Shown here piece after piece: positions 38,734 to 47,500 of a stretch of DNA of 64,000 nucleotides. Position 1 is the stretch's first letter; every line of letters begins with the position of its first letter. Under the pieces are notes generated by a model. The model ran no database searches. It was given only the letters and a program-made list of their open reading frames with translations, and was not told the origin of the DNA. Both the position numbers and the translations under genes were made by a program. Source of the stretch: JACVRW01 sp963751105 (GTDB taxonomy: Bacteria > Actinomycetota > Thermoleophilia > Solirubrobacterales > Thermoleophilaceae); assembly GCA_963751105.1 (NCBI GenBank), contig CAVVTG010000002.1:744001-808000 (forward strand), written 5' to 3'.

Positions 38734-38919
38734 ATGGCTGAGCCAGTCCCGACCGGGAGCGACGTATCCGCAGGGACCTACAGATGCACTAACTGCGGGG
38801 AGACGATCGACGTCGGATCCGTCAAGTCGATGCCGCCCTGCCCGAACTGCGGCAACAACAGCTGGGAGACGCTGAGCGGCGGCGACAGCGCTCAGGACCC
38901 GCATCCAGAACAGAAGTAA
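38734..38919 (+). CDS. Small zinc-ribbon protein
   Basis: 61 residues containing C-T-N-C-G and, 17 residues later, C-P-N-C-G, a rubredoxin-like zinc ribbon. Flanks are polar. Such short zinc-ribbon proteins are common in actinobacteria and have no known role. First gene beyond the island. Confidence 0.72.
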   Translation: MAEPVPTGSDVSAGTYRCTNCGETIDVGSVKSMPPCPNCGNNSWETLSGGDSAQDPHPEQK

Positions 38920-38996
38920 CCCGCGGCGCCTACCCCAGGCGGCCGGGAAGCTGAGACTGAGCCAGCCTGCCCGGCCGCCTGGTGAGACGAGGATCG

Positions 38997-39347
38997 CTAC
39001 CGATTGACGCCGGCGTCGACGCGGCCGTGCCGGTCTTGATCGTCGAGGTCCTCGGTGTAGGGCTCGTAGCTGCCGGACTTGGCCAGGCCACGCGAGATGA
39101 AGTAACCGGCGCCGAGAATGGCCACGTACAGCCATGCCTGGCGCGCGATGAACTCATCGGTGCCGCTGTCGCCACCGTTGATGACGGCGGCGCTGACCAG
39201 GATGGCCACGATCAGGCCGACCATCGCCCAGAACTCGGTGGTCTTGAACGCCTGCTTGGTCTCGGTCGCGAGCCGGCGGGCGGCCCGGCCGAGCGTGGGT
39301 GCTCTATCTGCGCGGACGTTGCCGCGGGTTACGTCTGTTGCTGCCAT
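38997..39347 (-). CDS. Small membrane protein, 116 aa
   Basis: A polar, basic N-terminus (RAARRLATETKQAFKTTEFW) is followed by two membrane helices, MVGLIVAILVSAAVINGG and LYVAILGAGYFISRGLA, and an acidic tail YEPYTEDLDDQDR. GAAAGGAAC lies before ATG 39347. No family of known function is recognised; the pattern resembles small stress-related membrane proteins of actinomycetes. The next gene on the right is the divergent basic protein. Confidence 0.65.
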   Translation of the reverse strand: MAATDVTRGNVRADRAPTLGRAARRLATETKQAFKTTEFWAMVGLIVAILVSAAVINGGDSGTDEFIARQAWLYVAILGAGYFISRGLAKSGSYEPYTEDLDDQDRHGRVDAGVNR

Positions 39348-39589
39348 TGTTGTTCCTTTCGAGACGCCGAACTTGTTCCTCGCAGGAGCGAGGAGAGAAC
39401 GGCGCAGGGGTCCGGGCAAGGGCCGAGCGGTGCCAGTACGCGGCCACTTGCTGAGACATCAATGCCCCAAAATGAGACGCGCAAACCTGTGGATGACGAA
39501 GAGCCCGGTATTGGCTGCGGTCCGGCTAGGCCGCTGCCGGTTTCGCGCGCCCTGTCCGGGTAGACAGCAGATTCCCAACCAGGAGTGAA

Positions 39590-39811
39590 ATGGCTCGCGG
39601 ATCGACAAAGCAGACCACCCAGAAGACACGCCGCGGTCGCCGCGGCTCCAGCAAGTCAGGCGGCGCTCAAGGGCGGCTCAACCAGCTGACCGGCCGGTTT
39701 GGTCGTTCCCGCGGCCGTGGCTCCAACACGGGCGGCTCGATCGGGTCCAAGGTATCCGGATTCGTTCGCGGCTTCTTGGGGGGCGGGAGCTCGGGTCGCC
39801 GACGCCGGTAG
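39590..39811 (+). CDS. Small highly basic Gly/Ser/Arg-rich protein
   Basis: 73 residues with an extreme Arg/Lys content and glycine/serine linkers (RRGRRGSSKSGGAQGRLNQL, ending SSGRRRR). A good ribosome-binding site (CCAGGAG) precedes the ATG. Composition suggests nucleic-acid or anionic-surface binding, but no motif is recognised. The TAG stop is directly followed, in the same frame, by an MMPL remnant. Confidence 0.6.
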   Translation: MARGSTKQTTQKTRRGRRGSSKSGGAQGRLNQLTGRFGRSRGRGSNTGGSIGSKVSGFVRGFLGGGSSGRRRR

Positions 39812-39820
39812 AGCCCAAGC

Positions 39821-39970
39821 CGCACCATCCTGCCGCTCGAGGCGCTGGTGCAAATCGGCGGCACGGTCGCGCTCGGCGTGATGCTCGACACCTTCCTGGT
39901 CCGCGCCCTGCTCGTGCCGGCCGTCACCTACCGGCTCGGCGACCGCGCCTGGTGGCCGGGGGCGCCTTGA
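39821..39970 (+). pseudogene. C-terminal remnant of an MMPL transporter
   Basis: 50 codons in frame: ILPLEALVQIGGTVALGVML, DTFLVRALLVPAVTYRLGDR, AWWPGAP, then TGA. This is the highly conserved last helix and tail of MMPL/RND lipid exporters. No start codon or other part of the gene is present, so it is a relic of a deletion or rearrangement. Confidence 0.65.
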
Positions 39971-39976
39971 GGCTCG

Positions 39977-40384
39977 TCAGCTCGTGGTCTGGCCCACCTC
40001 GATCAGGTGGCCGTCCGGATCGCGGATGTAGCAGCGGATCTCGGCTCCGCGGTCCTGCGGCGGCGTGAGGAACTCGGCTCCGCGGCCGCTCCACTCCTCG
40101 TAGACCGCCTGGATGTCGGCGACCCGGATGTTGAGGAACGCGCTCGTGCGAGTGAGTTCGGGCGGGGTCTCCAGGGTCACCTCGGGCTTGTCCTCGGTGG
40201 GACCGCCGCCGACGTTGATGATGATCCAGCCGTTCGCCAGCTGGACGAAGGTGGGCTCGCCGTCGCGGACCAGCTCACCTCCCAGTACGTCGACGTAGAA
40301 GTCACGCGAGCGTTCGACGTCGTCGCTGACGATGAAGTGGGTGAGCAGGATGCCTTCGCTGGGGATGGGGGGTTGGGCGGCCAT
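39977..40384 (-). CDS. VOC (glyoxalase-type) superfamily protein
   Basis: 135 residues with the VOC beta-alpha-beta-beta-beta pattern: LLTHFIVSDDVERSRDFYVD, ELVRDGEPTFVQLANGWIII and DRGAEIRCYIRDPDGHLIEV. The H at the start (THF) and the E in HLIEV correspond to metal ligands. It may be a dioxygenase, glyoxalase or antibiotic-resistance-type protein; no substrate can be given. Confidence 0.83.
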   Translation of the reverse strand: MAAQPPIPSEGILLTHFIVSDDVERSRDFYVDVLGGELVRDGEPTFVQLANGWIIINVGGGPTEDKPEVTLETPPELTRTSAFLNIRVADIQAVYEEWSGRGAEFLTPPQDRGAEIRCYIRDPDGHLIEVGQTTS

Positions 40385-40437
40385 GATCCCGAGGATAGAA
40401 ACGGCGCTGCCGGCGGGCGACCGCGAGTGCTTCGGGC

Positions 40438-41553
40438 TCAGCTGACGAGCTCGAGCCGCGGGTTCGGCCTCAGGCGGCGGCCCACCTTCGCCCGCTCGAC
40501 GCCGTCGACCTGGACGATGTCGGCCGTGTAGTCGTTCGAGCCGCGCAGCAGGGCTGACCCCACCCCGTAGGCGTCCACGGGCGCGCCGGAGGCCTCGAAC
40601 TCCTCGATGCGCGCCGAATCGAATCCCCCGGAGGCCACGATCTTCACCCGGCTGTGACCGGCGTCGTCGAGCGCGTTGCGCACCCGCTCGGCCAGCACCG
40701 GGTTCACGCCCGTGGGCTTGAAGTCGCCCATCTCGCTCCACAGCGCCCGGTCCACGAGCTGGCCCGAGGTGTCGAGGCGCACGCCCCACAGCCGGTCACC
40801 CAGCTCGTCGGCCACCGCGACCGCAGTGGAGACCGAGTCGTTGACGAAGTCCACCAGCACGGTCACGTTCATCCCGGCGGCGTAGCGGTCGGCGAAGGCC
40901 TCGGCGGCGGCAACGGTGTCGCCGTCGTAGGCCGCGATCAGCGAATGCGGCACCGTGCCCACCCCGCGGCCGCCCCACCACGACGCCTGGGCGTCGGTCG
41001 ATACGCCGATCGCGCCGGCCACGTGGGCCGCCCAGCCGTCGCCGGTCTGGACCTGCCAGTGGTCGTGCCGCGCCGGGAAGTAGAGGATCGGCTTGCCGCG
41101 GGCCGCCTGCACCACGTCGCGGACGTTGCGCATCACGAGCGAACGCCGGGCGAGCGAGCCGAGATAGACGGTCTCGAGATGGGCGAACAGCGAGTACTCG
41201 CCCTCGATCGTCATCACGGTCTCCCACGGCTCGATCTCGTCACCCTCATAGAGCGCGCGCACCTCGAGCTCGTCCCACCCGGGCTCCCACTCCGCGGCTC
41301 CCTGTCGCCCGGCGCAGAGCTTGAGGATGGCCACCGCCTCGTCGATCCCGCCGAGGAGCGAGCGGTGACGCTGGAAGACCTGCATGGTCACGCGCGGATG
41401 GCGATCGCGCTCCTCGAGCAGCTCCTTGGTGAGGTTGAAGTACTGGTCGGAGTACCAGCCGGAACGGATTCGCTCCACCGGAAGCCGGAACACCTCGGGG
41501 GCGAGGCGCGTGCGGGGGGTGGTGGCCTGCGTCACGGCGGCAACGCTAGACAA
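40438..41553 (-). CDS. Nicotinate phosphoribosyltransferase-like protein
   Basis: 371 residues. SGWYSDQYFNLTKELLEERD, YEGDEIEPWETVMTIEGEYS, VYLGSLARRSLVMRNVRDVV, and the phosphoribosyl-binding end IVASGGFDSARIEEFEASGA, VDAYGVGSALL belong to the NAPRTase/quinolinate PRTase fold. It converts nicotinate and PRPP to nicotinate mononucleotide in NAD salvage. This shorter form is widespread in Thermoleophilia-like actinobacteria. Divergent from glucose dehydrogenase. Confidence 0.87.
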   Translation of the reverse strand: MSSVAAVTQATTPRTRLAPEVFRLPVERIRSGWYSDQYFNLTKELLEERDRHPRVTMQVFQRHRSLLGGIDEAVAILKLCAGRQGAAEWEPGWDELEVRALYEGDEIEPWETVMTIEGEYSLFAHLETVYLGSLARRSLVMRNVRDVVQAARGKPILYFPARHDHWQVQTGDGWAAHVAGAIGVSTDAQASWWGGRGVGTVPHSLIAAYDGDTVAAAEAFADRYAAGMNVTVLVDFVNDSVSTAVAVADELGDRLWGVRLDTSGQLVDRALWSEMGDFKPTGVNPVLAERVRNALDDAGHSRVKIVASGGFDSARIEEFEASGAPVDAYGVGSALLRGSNDYTADIVQVDGVERAKVGRRLRPNPRLELVS

Positions 41554-41567
41554 ACGGAATACTCGCG

Positions 41568-42629
41568 GTGGTGCGGGCGATCACTCTGATCCCGGGGCAG
41601 CCGGACAGCGCCGGGCTCACGGAGCTGCCGAATCCCCAGCCGGGCCCGGGCGAGCTGCTGGTGGCCCCGCTGGTGCTGGGGGTGTGCGGCACCGATCGCG
41701 AGATCCTCGAGGGGACCCACGGCTCGGCACCCGAGGGCCGCGAGCGCCTGGTGCTGGGCCACGAGCTGCTGGCCCGCGTGCTCGAGGCGCCCGCCGGGAG
41801 CGACTTCGAGCCAGGCCAGCCGGTGGCCGCGGTCGTGCGGCGGCCCGATCCCGTGCCTTGCAGCTGTTGCGCTGCCGGGGAATGGGACATGTGCCGCAAC
41901 GGGCTCTACACCGAGCGCGGGATCAAGGGCAGGGACGGCTACGGAGCCGAGCTCGTGACGCTCGAGGCGGACTTCGCGATCCCGGTCGCGCCCGAGCTGG
42001 GCGACCTGGCCGTCCTCACCGAGCCGGCCAGCGTGCTGGCCAAGGCCTGGGAGCACGTGGAGCGCATCCGGGCACGGGCCTGCACCGGCGGCCACCGGGT
42101 GCTGGTGACCGGCGCGGGGCCGATCGGCCTGCTCGCGGCGCTGATGGGCAGCCAGCGCGGCCACGAGGTGCACGTGCTCGACCGTGCCACCGAGGGATCC
42201 AAGCCGGAGCTGGTCCGGGACCTGGGGGCGAAGTACCACACGGGCCCGATCACCGAGGTCTCGGAGCGCCTCCACGCGGACATCGTGATCGAGTGCACCG
42301 GGGTGGGAGAGCTCGTGATCGGGGCGATGCGCCACACCGCCCCGGGCGCTGTGGTGTGCCTCACGGGCGTGGGTCCGCAGCGCACGCTCGACGTGGACGT
42401 GGGCGAGCTGAACACCGAGCTCGTGCTGGAGAACGACGTGGTGTTCGGCTCGGTAAACGCCAACCGGCGCCACTTCGAGCAGGCCGCCGAGGCGCTGCGG
42501 CAGGCCGACCCGGCGTGGCTCGGGCGCCTGATCACGCGCCGGGTCCCGCTCGAGCGCTGGCGGGAGGCGCTCGACAAGGCAGACGAGGACATCAAGGTCC
42601 TGGTCGAGTTTCCGGCCGCCGACCGCTAG
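41568..42629 (+). CDS. Glucose 1-dehydrogenase-like medium-chain dehydrogenase
   Basis: 353 residues. LGVCGTDREIL with the catalytic zinc Cys, GHE at residues 64-66, and a structural zinc cluster CSCCAAGEWDMC, then the NAD(P) fold LVTGAGPIGLLAALMGSQRG. The insertions match archaeal-type glucose dehydrogenases (GlcDH of Haloferax/Sulfolobus), which oxidise glucose to gluconolactone. The start is GTG, 14 bases from the divergent NAPRTase gene. It precedes the UXS gene by 11 bases. Confidence 0.85.
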   Translation: MVRAITLIPGQPDSAGLTELPNPQPGPGELLVAPLVLGVCGTDREILEGTHGSAPEGRERLVLGHELLARVLEAPAGSDFEPGQPVAAVVRRPDPVPCSCCAAGEWDMCRNGLYTERGIKGRDGYGAELVTLEADFAIPVAPELGDLAVLTEPASVLAKAWEHVERIRARACTGGHRVLVTGAGPIGLLAALMGSQRGHEVHVLDRATEGSKPELVRDLGAKYHTGPITEVSERLHADIVIECTGVGELVIGAMRHTAPGAVVCLTGVGPQRTLDVDVGELNTELVLENDVVFGSVNANRRHFEQAAEALRQADPAWLGRLITRRVPLERWREALDKADEDIKVLVEFPAADR

Positions 42630-42640
42630 CCTGCCGCGCG

Positions 42641-43591
42641 ATGCCCACCTCGCTCGTTACCGGGGGCGCCGGCTTCCTCGGCTCACATCTCTGCGACTAC
42701 CTCCTGGCCCGCGGCCACCGGGTGGTGTGCATCGACAACCTCGACACCGGGTCGCTGGAGAACATCTCCCACGTCGCCAAAGCCGTGGAGTTCCGGTTCG
42801 AGATGATCGACATCACCGGCCACTACGAGATCGACGAGCCGGTCGACTTCGTCTACCACATGGCCTCGCCCGCGTCGCCGATCGACTACTCGCGGCTGCC
42901 GCTGCACACCCTCAAGGTCGGCGCCTACGGAACCCACAACACTCTCGGGCTGGCCAAGAAGCACCGGGCTCGCTTCCTGCTGGCCTCCACCTCCGAGGTC
43001 TACGGCGACCCGCTCGTCCATCCGCAGCCGGAGAGCTACTGGGGCAACGTCAACCCGATCGGGCCGCGCGGCGTCTACGACGAGGCCAAGCGTTACGCCG
43101 AAGCTCTGACGATGGCCTATCGCCGCCAGCAGGGGGTGGACACTGCGATCGTCCGCATCTTCAACACCTTCGGGCCGAGGATGCGGCCGCACGACGGGCG
43201 AGCGGTCCCGACCTTCCTGCGCCAGGCGCTCACCGACCGTCCGCTGACGGTGTTCGGCGACGGCTCCCAGACGCGCAGCTTCTGCTTCGTCGACGACCTC
43301 ATCCGCGGCCTCGTCCTGCTGGCCGAGTCGGGTCTGCACGACCCGATCAACATCGGTAACCCCGACGAGATGAACCTTCTCGACCTGGCCCAGGCGATTA
43401 TCGAGCTCACCGAGTCCAGTTCGGAGGTCGTGTACGAGGCCCTACCGGTCGACGATCCCCAGGTGCGCCAGCCGGATATCACGCGCGCGCGTGAGCTATT
43501 GGGCTGGGAGCCCGAGATCGACTTCCGCGAGGGACTGCGGCGCACCATCGACCATTACCAGGGAGTCCTGCAGAAGGGGGCCACGCGATGA
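42641..43591 (+). CDS. UDP-glucuronate decarboxylase/NAD-dependent epimerase
   Basis: 316 residues, extended short-chain dehydrogenase: GGAGFLGSHLCDYLLARGHR, the Ser/Tyr/Lys triad (ASTSEVYGDP, GVYDEAKR), and RIFNTFGPRMRPHDGRAVPT, DGSQTRSFCFVDDLIRGLVL. The DEAKR and RSFCFVDD motifs point to UDP-xylose synthase. It would convert UDP-glucuronate to UDP-xylose for polysaccharide synthesis. Its stop overlaps the next gene's ATG (ATGA). Confidence 0.88.
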   Translation: MPTSLVTGGAGFLGSHLCDYLLARGHRVVCIDNLDTGSLENISHVAKAVEFRFEMIDITGHYEIDEPVDFVYHMASPASPIDYSRLPLHTLKVGAYGTHNTLGLAKKHRARFLLASTSEVYGDPLVHPQPESYWGNVNPIGPRGVYDEAKRYAEALTMAYRRQQGVDTAIVRIFNTFGPRMRPHDGRAVPTFLRQALTDRPLTVFGDGSQTRSFCFVDDLIRGLVLLAESGLHDPINIGNPDEMNLLDLAQAIIELTESSSEVVYEALPVDDPQVRQPDITRARELLGWEPEIDFREGLRRTIDHYQGVLQKGATR

Positions 43592-43869
43592 GCTCGGCCG
43601 AGTCGAAGAACCTCGAGGCCATCTACAAGGCGATCGACGAGCACGCCGCGCACTGCGAGTGGCCCGCGGTGGCGATCGAGATGAACCCCTTCGAGGTCGA
43701 GCGGCTCGGCTGGGACACGATCCGAGGCCTGCCGATTCACCCCAATCCCGAGATGGGCACCGGCGCGTTTCGAGTGGTGTGCGCTCGCGAGCAGGGCGAG
43801 CCAGAGGAAGAGGCAGTCGAGGCGGTGGCGGACCAGACCGTGCCCGCCGAGCTCACGCCGGTGCGCTGA
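43588..43869 (+). CDS. Hypothetical 93-aa protein coupled to UXS
   Basis: Acidic protein: NLEAIYKAIDEHAAHCEWPA, VAIEMNPFEVERLGWDTIRG, then a conserved-looking PIHPNPEMGTGAFRVV. No known domain is recognised. The four-base overlap with the decarboxylase gene implies coupled expression. Its stop is 14 bases inside the convergent hydrolase gene. Confidence 0.7.
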   Translation: MSSAESKNLEAIYKAIDEHAAHCEWPAVAIEMNPFEVERLGWDTIRGLPIHPNPEMGTGAFRVVCAREQGEPEEEAVEAVADQTVPAELTPVR

Positions 43870-44413
43870 CCAGGTCGGCGGTATTCACCACACGGCCGAA
43901 CTCCGGGTCGAGGTTCGAGGCCGTGACCCGGGCCACCTCGTCCGCCGTGAGCGTGCCCCCGCCATAGGCGGCCAGGTCGAAGGTGTGGGTGGCGTCGAGC
44001 ACGAAGCTCATGTCGAAGCCGAGGTTGGCGCCCACGCGAGCGGTGGTCTCGGCGCACATCTGGGTCTGGATACCGCACACCGCGATTGCCTCGACCTCGT
44101 TGGCCCGCAACCAGGCCTCGAGGTCGGGCTCGCCGTGAAAGGCGGAGTTCACGTGCTTGATCACCAGCAGGTCCGGTTCGCCCGACAACGCATCCTTGAA
44201 GGCGTTACCGGGGTGGTCGCGAGCGAGCGTGTTGTAGGGCGAATCCGGCTCGAGGCCGTCGTGGCGGATGAAGACGACCGGCCGGCCTCGCCCGCGCCAG
44301 GCGGCGATCAGCTTCGCGATGTTGTCCTCGCAGGACGGGTTGTTGCGAGTACCCCAGGCCGGATCGTCGAAGGCCTTCTGCACGTCGAGCACGAGTAGGG
44401 CGGTGGCCTGCAT
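43853..44413 (-). CDS. Isochorismatase-like cysteine hydrolase
   Basis: 186 residues. The catalytic Asp in LLVLDVQKAFDDP, Lys in VIKHVNSAFHGE and Cys in ICGIQTQMCAETTAR (spelled AVCGIQTQMC) form the triad of this hydrolase superfamily (nicotinamidase, isochorismatase, streptothricin hydrolase). The exact substrate cannot be told; nicotinamide is possible, and a NAPRTase is encoded nearby, but the sequence subgroup is unspecified. Start ATG 44413. Confidence 0.87.
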   Translation of the reverse strand: MQATALLVLDVQKAFDDPAWGTRNNPSCEDNIAKLIAAWRGRGRPVVFIRHDGLEPDSPYNTLARDHPGNAFKDALSGEPDLLVIKHVNSAFHGEPDLEAWLRANEVEAIAVCGIQTQMCAETTARVGANLGFDMSFVLDATHTFDLAAYGGGTLTADEVARVTASNLDPEFGRVVNTADLVSAPA

Positions 44414-44529
44414 CGCGCAAACCATAACCTCGGCGCGAGAGCCAAAGTCCGACTACCCTAGGTCGAGTCCCCCAACGCGGTAAGGGTTCGCACATCGACG
44501 TCTGGCGCATTCGCAGTCTGGCCGTAGCC

Positions 44530-47500
44530 GTGGCCGCCTTGGGCGGCCTCATTCTGTATGCGACCCTTGCGGGCGCGCAGTCCTCCTCGCCCGATACTGC
44601 TGCGCACCTCCTGCTGGTGCCCGACGACACCGGCGCTCAGGCCACGCTCAGCCGCTCGGACGTGCGTGTGGTGGCCGACTACGAAGATTTCACGCTCGTC
44701 TCTGCCCACGGGCAGGATTTCGCGGACCTGCGCTCGGCCGGCGCGGTGCGCCGGGACGACCTGAGCGAGGTCAGCCTGCCGGGCACGGTCGGCTTCGACC
44801 CGCTCACCGACCGGGATTCGCTGGCGGCCAAGGGGAGGCCCGAGCCCGGCGAGGCGCTGGTGCTCGTCCAGTTCGCCGGGCCGATCAAGGGGCCCTGGCT
44901 CGAGCTTCTCCGCTCCACCGGCGCGCGCGTCGTGGAGTACGTGGCTCAGAACGGCTACGTGGTCCACGCTGTCGGCGCCGAGGTCGACCGGCTGGCGGCC
45001 CTCGTGGGCACCAATCCGGCGGTGCGTGCGGTGACCCGCGTGACGGCGGCCGACAAGGTGAGCGACGAGGTGGCTCGCGGGAGCGGGCTGGTCGCGGTGC
45101 AGACGATCGCCGGCGCGGAGGGGGCCGAGGCGCGGCGCGAGGCCGCGGCGGCCGGCGCCCCGGCGCGCTCGTCGTCTGACGGTGGGGGACTGGCGACCCA
45201 GTACCTGAGGCTCAGCGCGGATGAGATCGAGGCGCTGGCGGCCGACCCGGCGGTGGTCAGCGTCACGCCGTACTCGCTGCCCGTGCTGGCCGACGAGCGG
45301 GCCTCGCAGATCGTGGCCGGCAACCTGAGCGGCTTCGGCCCGGCGGCGGCCGGATACCTCGCCTGGCACGACGGCGGCCCGGGCACGTTCGCCGGGCCCA
45401 CCTTCAACTTCGTCGTCGACGTCACCGACGAGGGGATCGACAACGGAAGCGCCACGGCGCCGGGGCACCCCGACTTCCGGGAGAACGGCACCGCAGCCGG
45501 GGCCAGTCGCATCGCCTACAACGAGGACTACACCACCGACCCGTCCTCGGCGGACTGCGGCGGTCACGGGACCAACGTTGCCTCGATCGCCGCGGGCTAC
45601 AACACCCAGGCGGATGCTCCCACTCCCAACAACTACAACGACAGCGATGGCTACAACTACGGCCTCGGCGTGGCCCCGCGCGCCCAGGTCGGTGGGTCGA
45701 AGGTCTTCGCCTGCAACGGGGTGTTCAACCCGACCAGCGACCTGGACCAGGTGGCTAGCAACGCCCACGAGGATGGGGCCAGGATCTCCAACAACTCGTG
45801 GGGCAACCAGGACAGAGGCGCGTACAGCCCCGACTCGCAGGATTTCGACCGTCTGGTGCGCGACGCCCGGTCGACCGTGGCCGGCAACCAGGAGCTGGTG
45901 GAGGTGTTCGCCGCCGGCAACACCGGCGACCGCGAGACGGGGGCGGGCAACGAGGGCTACGGCACCATCAACTCGCCCGGGACGGCCAAGAACGTCATCA
46001 CGGTGGGCGCCTCGGAGAACGTCCGTGCCTTCGGGGGCACGGACGGCTGCGGGGTCAGCGACGCCGCGTCCAACAACGCCCGTGACCTGCTCGACTTCTC
46101 GAGCCGCGGGCCCACCGACGACCTGCGGATGAAGCCCGACCTCGTCGCCCCCGGTACACACATGGCCGGGGCGTCGCCGCAGCACCCCGGCTACGCCGGT
46201 GCGTCCACCTGTGCGGAATCATTCCCCACCGGGAACCCCTTCTACTCGCTGATCTCCGGCACTTCGCAGGCCACCGCAGCGGTGTCCGGCGCCGCCGCGC
46301 TGGTCCGCGACGACTTCACCGATGACCGCGGCATCCCGCCCTCGCCGGCGATGACCAAGGCGCTGCTGATCAACTCGGCCACCGATCTCGCCGGCGGCTC
46401 CAACGGCAAGGGCGCCGTCACGGCCGGCGCTCCGAACGCCGATCAGGGCTGGGGCCGCGTGAACGCCGGCGCTGCGGTGGGGACAACGCCTCGTCAGTAC
46501 GTTGACCAGACGTCCGTGTTTGGAGCCCCGGGAGCCAGCTACCGGCGCGGCTACGGGATCGTCAATCCCTCCCAGCCGGTGAAGGTCACGCTCGCGTGGA
46601 CCGACCCGCCCGCCGCGGTGGGCCCCGGCCCCAGCCTGGTCAACGATCTCGATCTGGTGGTGGCGGCCGGAGGTCGCAGGTATCTCGGCAACGTGCTGAC
46701 CGGTGGCGCCTCGAGGACCGGTGGCACGCCGGACACGCGTAACAACGTGGAGAGTGTGATCCTCCCGGCGGGGTTCAGCGGCCGCTTCTCGATCAAGGTG
46801 GGCGCGACCAACGTGCCCGGTGACGGCGTGCCCGGCAACGGCGACACGACCGATCAGGACTTCGCGCTGGTGGTGTCGAACGCCTCCGCGCCCTCGAGCT
46901 GGCCGCAACTGACCGCCGATCAGGCGTCGACCAGCGATGCAGGGGCCGGCGCGGACCACGACGGCGCCCTGGAGCCGGGCGAGGCGGTCTCGATCAGCTC
47001 AACGGTGCGCAACGAGGGCGCCGCCACGGCCACGGGCGTCTCGGGGACGCTCAGCGGCGCGGGCGGGCTCACGGTCACGCGGGGCGGGTCGGCATTCGCC
47101 AACGCTGCGCCCGGCGCGACCACCACGAGCCAGTCCGCTTTTGCCGGCACCCTCAGCGCCGCCGCGACCTGCGGCGCCGACGTTCCCGCCACGCTCAGCC
47201 TCACCACCGCCGGCAACCCGCCGCAGTCCGTGCCGCTGGCGCTGGGCACCGGCGCTGCCGGTCCCGTCACCTCGACCTCATCCGGCACCGTGTCGCGCGC
47301 GATTCCCGACGACAACAGCGGGGGCACCGAGTCCAGCCTGAACGTGTCCGGCTCCGGGCGCATCAAGGACGTGGACGTGGTGATCGGCGGCATCGCGCAC
47401 ACGTGGGTCGGCGACCTGGCCCTCGAGCTTCGCCATCCCGACGGTACGACCGTCGAGTTGGCTCGCCACCCCGGCGGACCCGACAACCTCGGCGACAACC

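Noticed and set aside
44458..46185. Long minus-strand frame opposite the subtilase
   Set aside because: The plus strand encodes a protease with a complete catalytic triad. The antisense frame lacks protein-like sequence.
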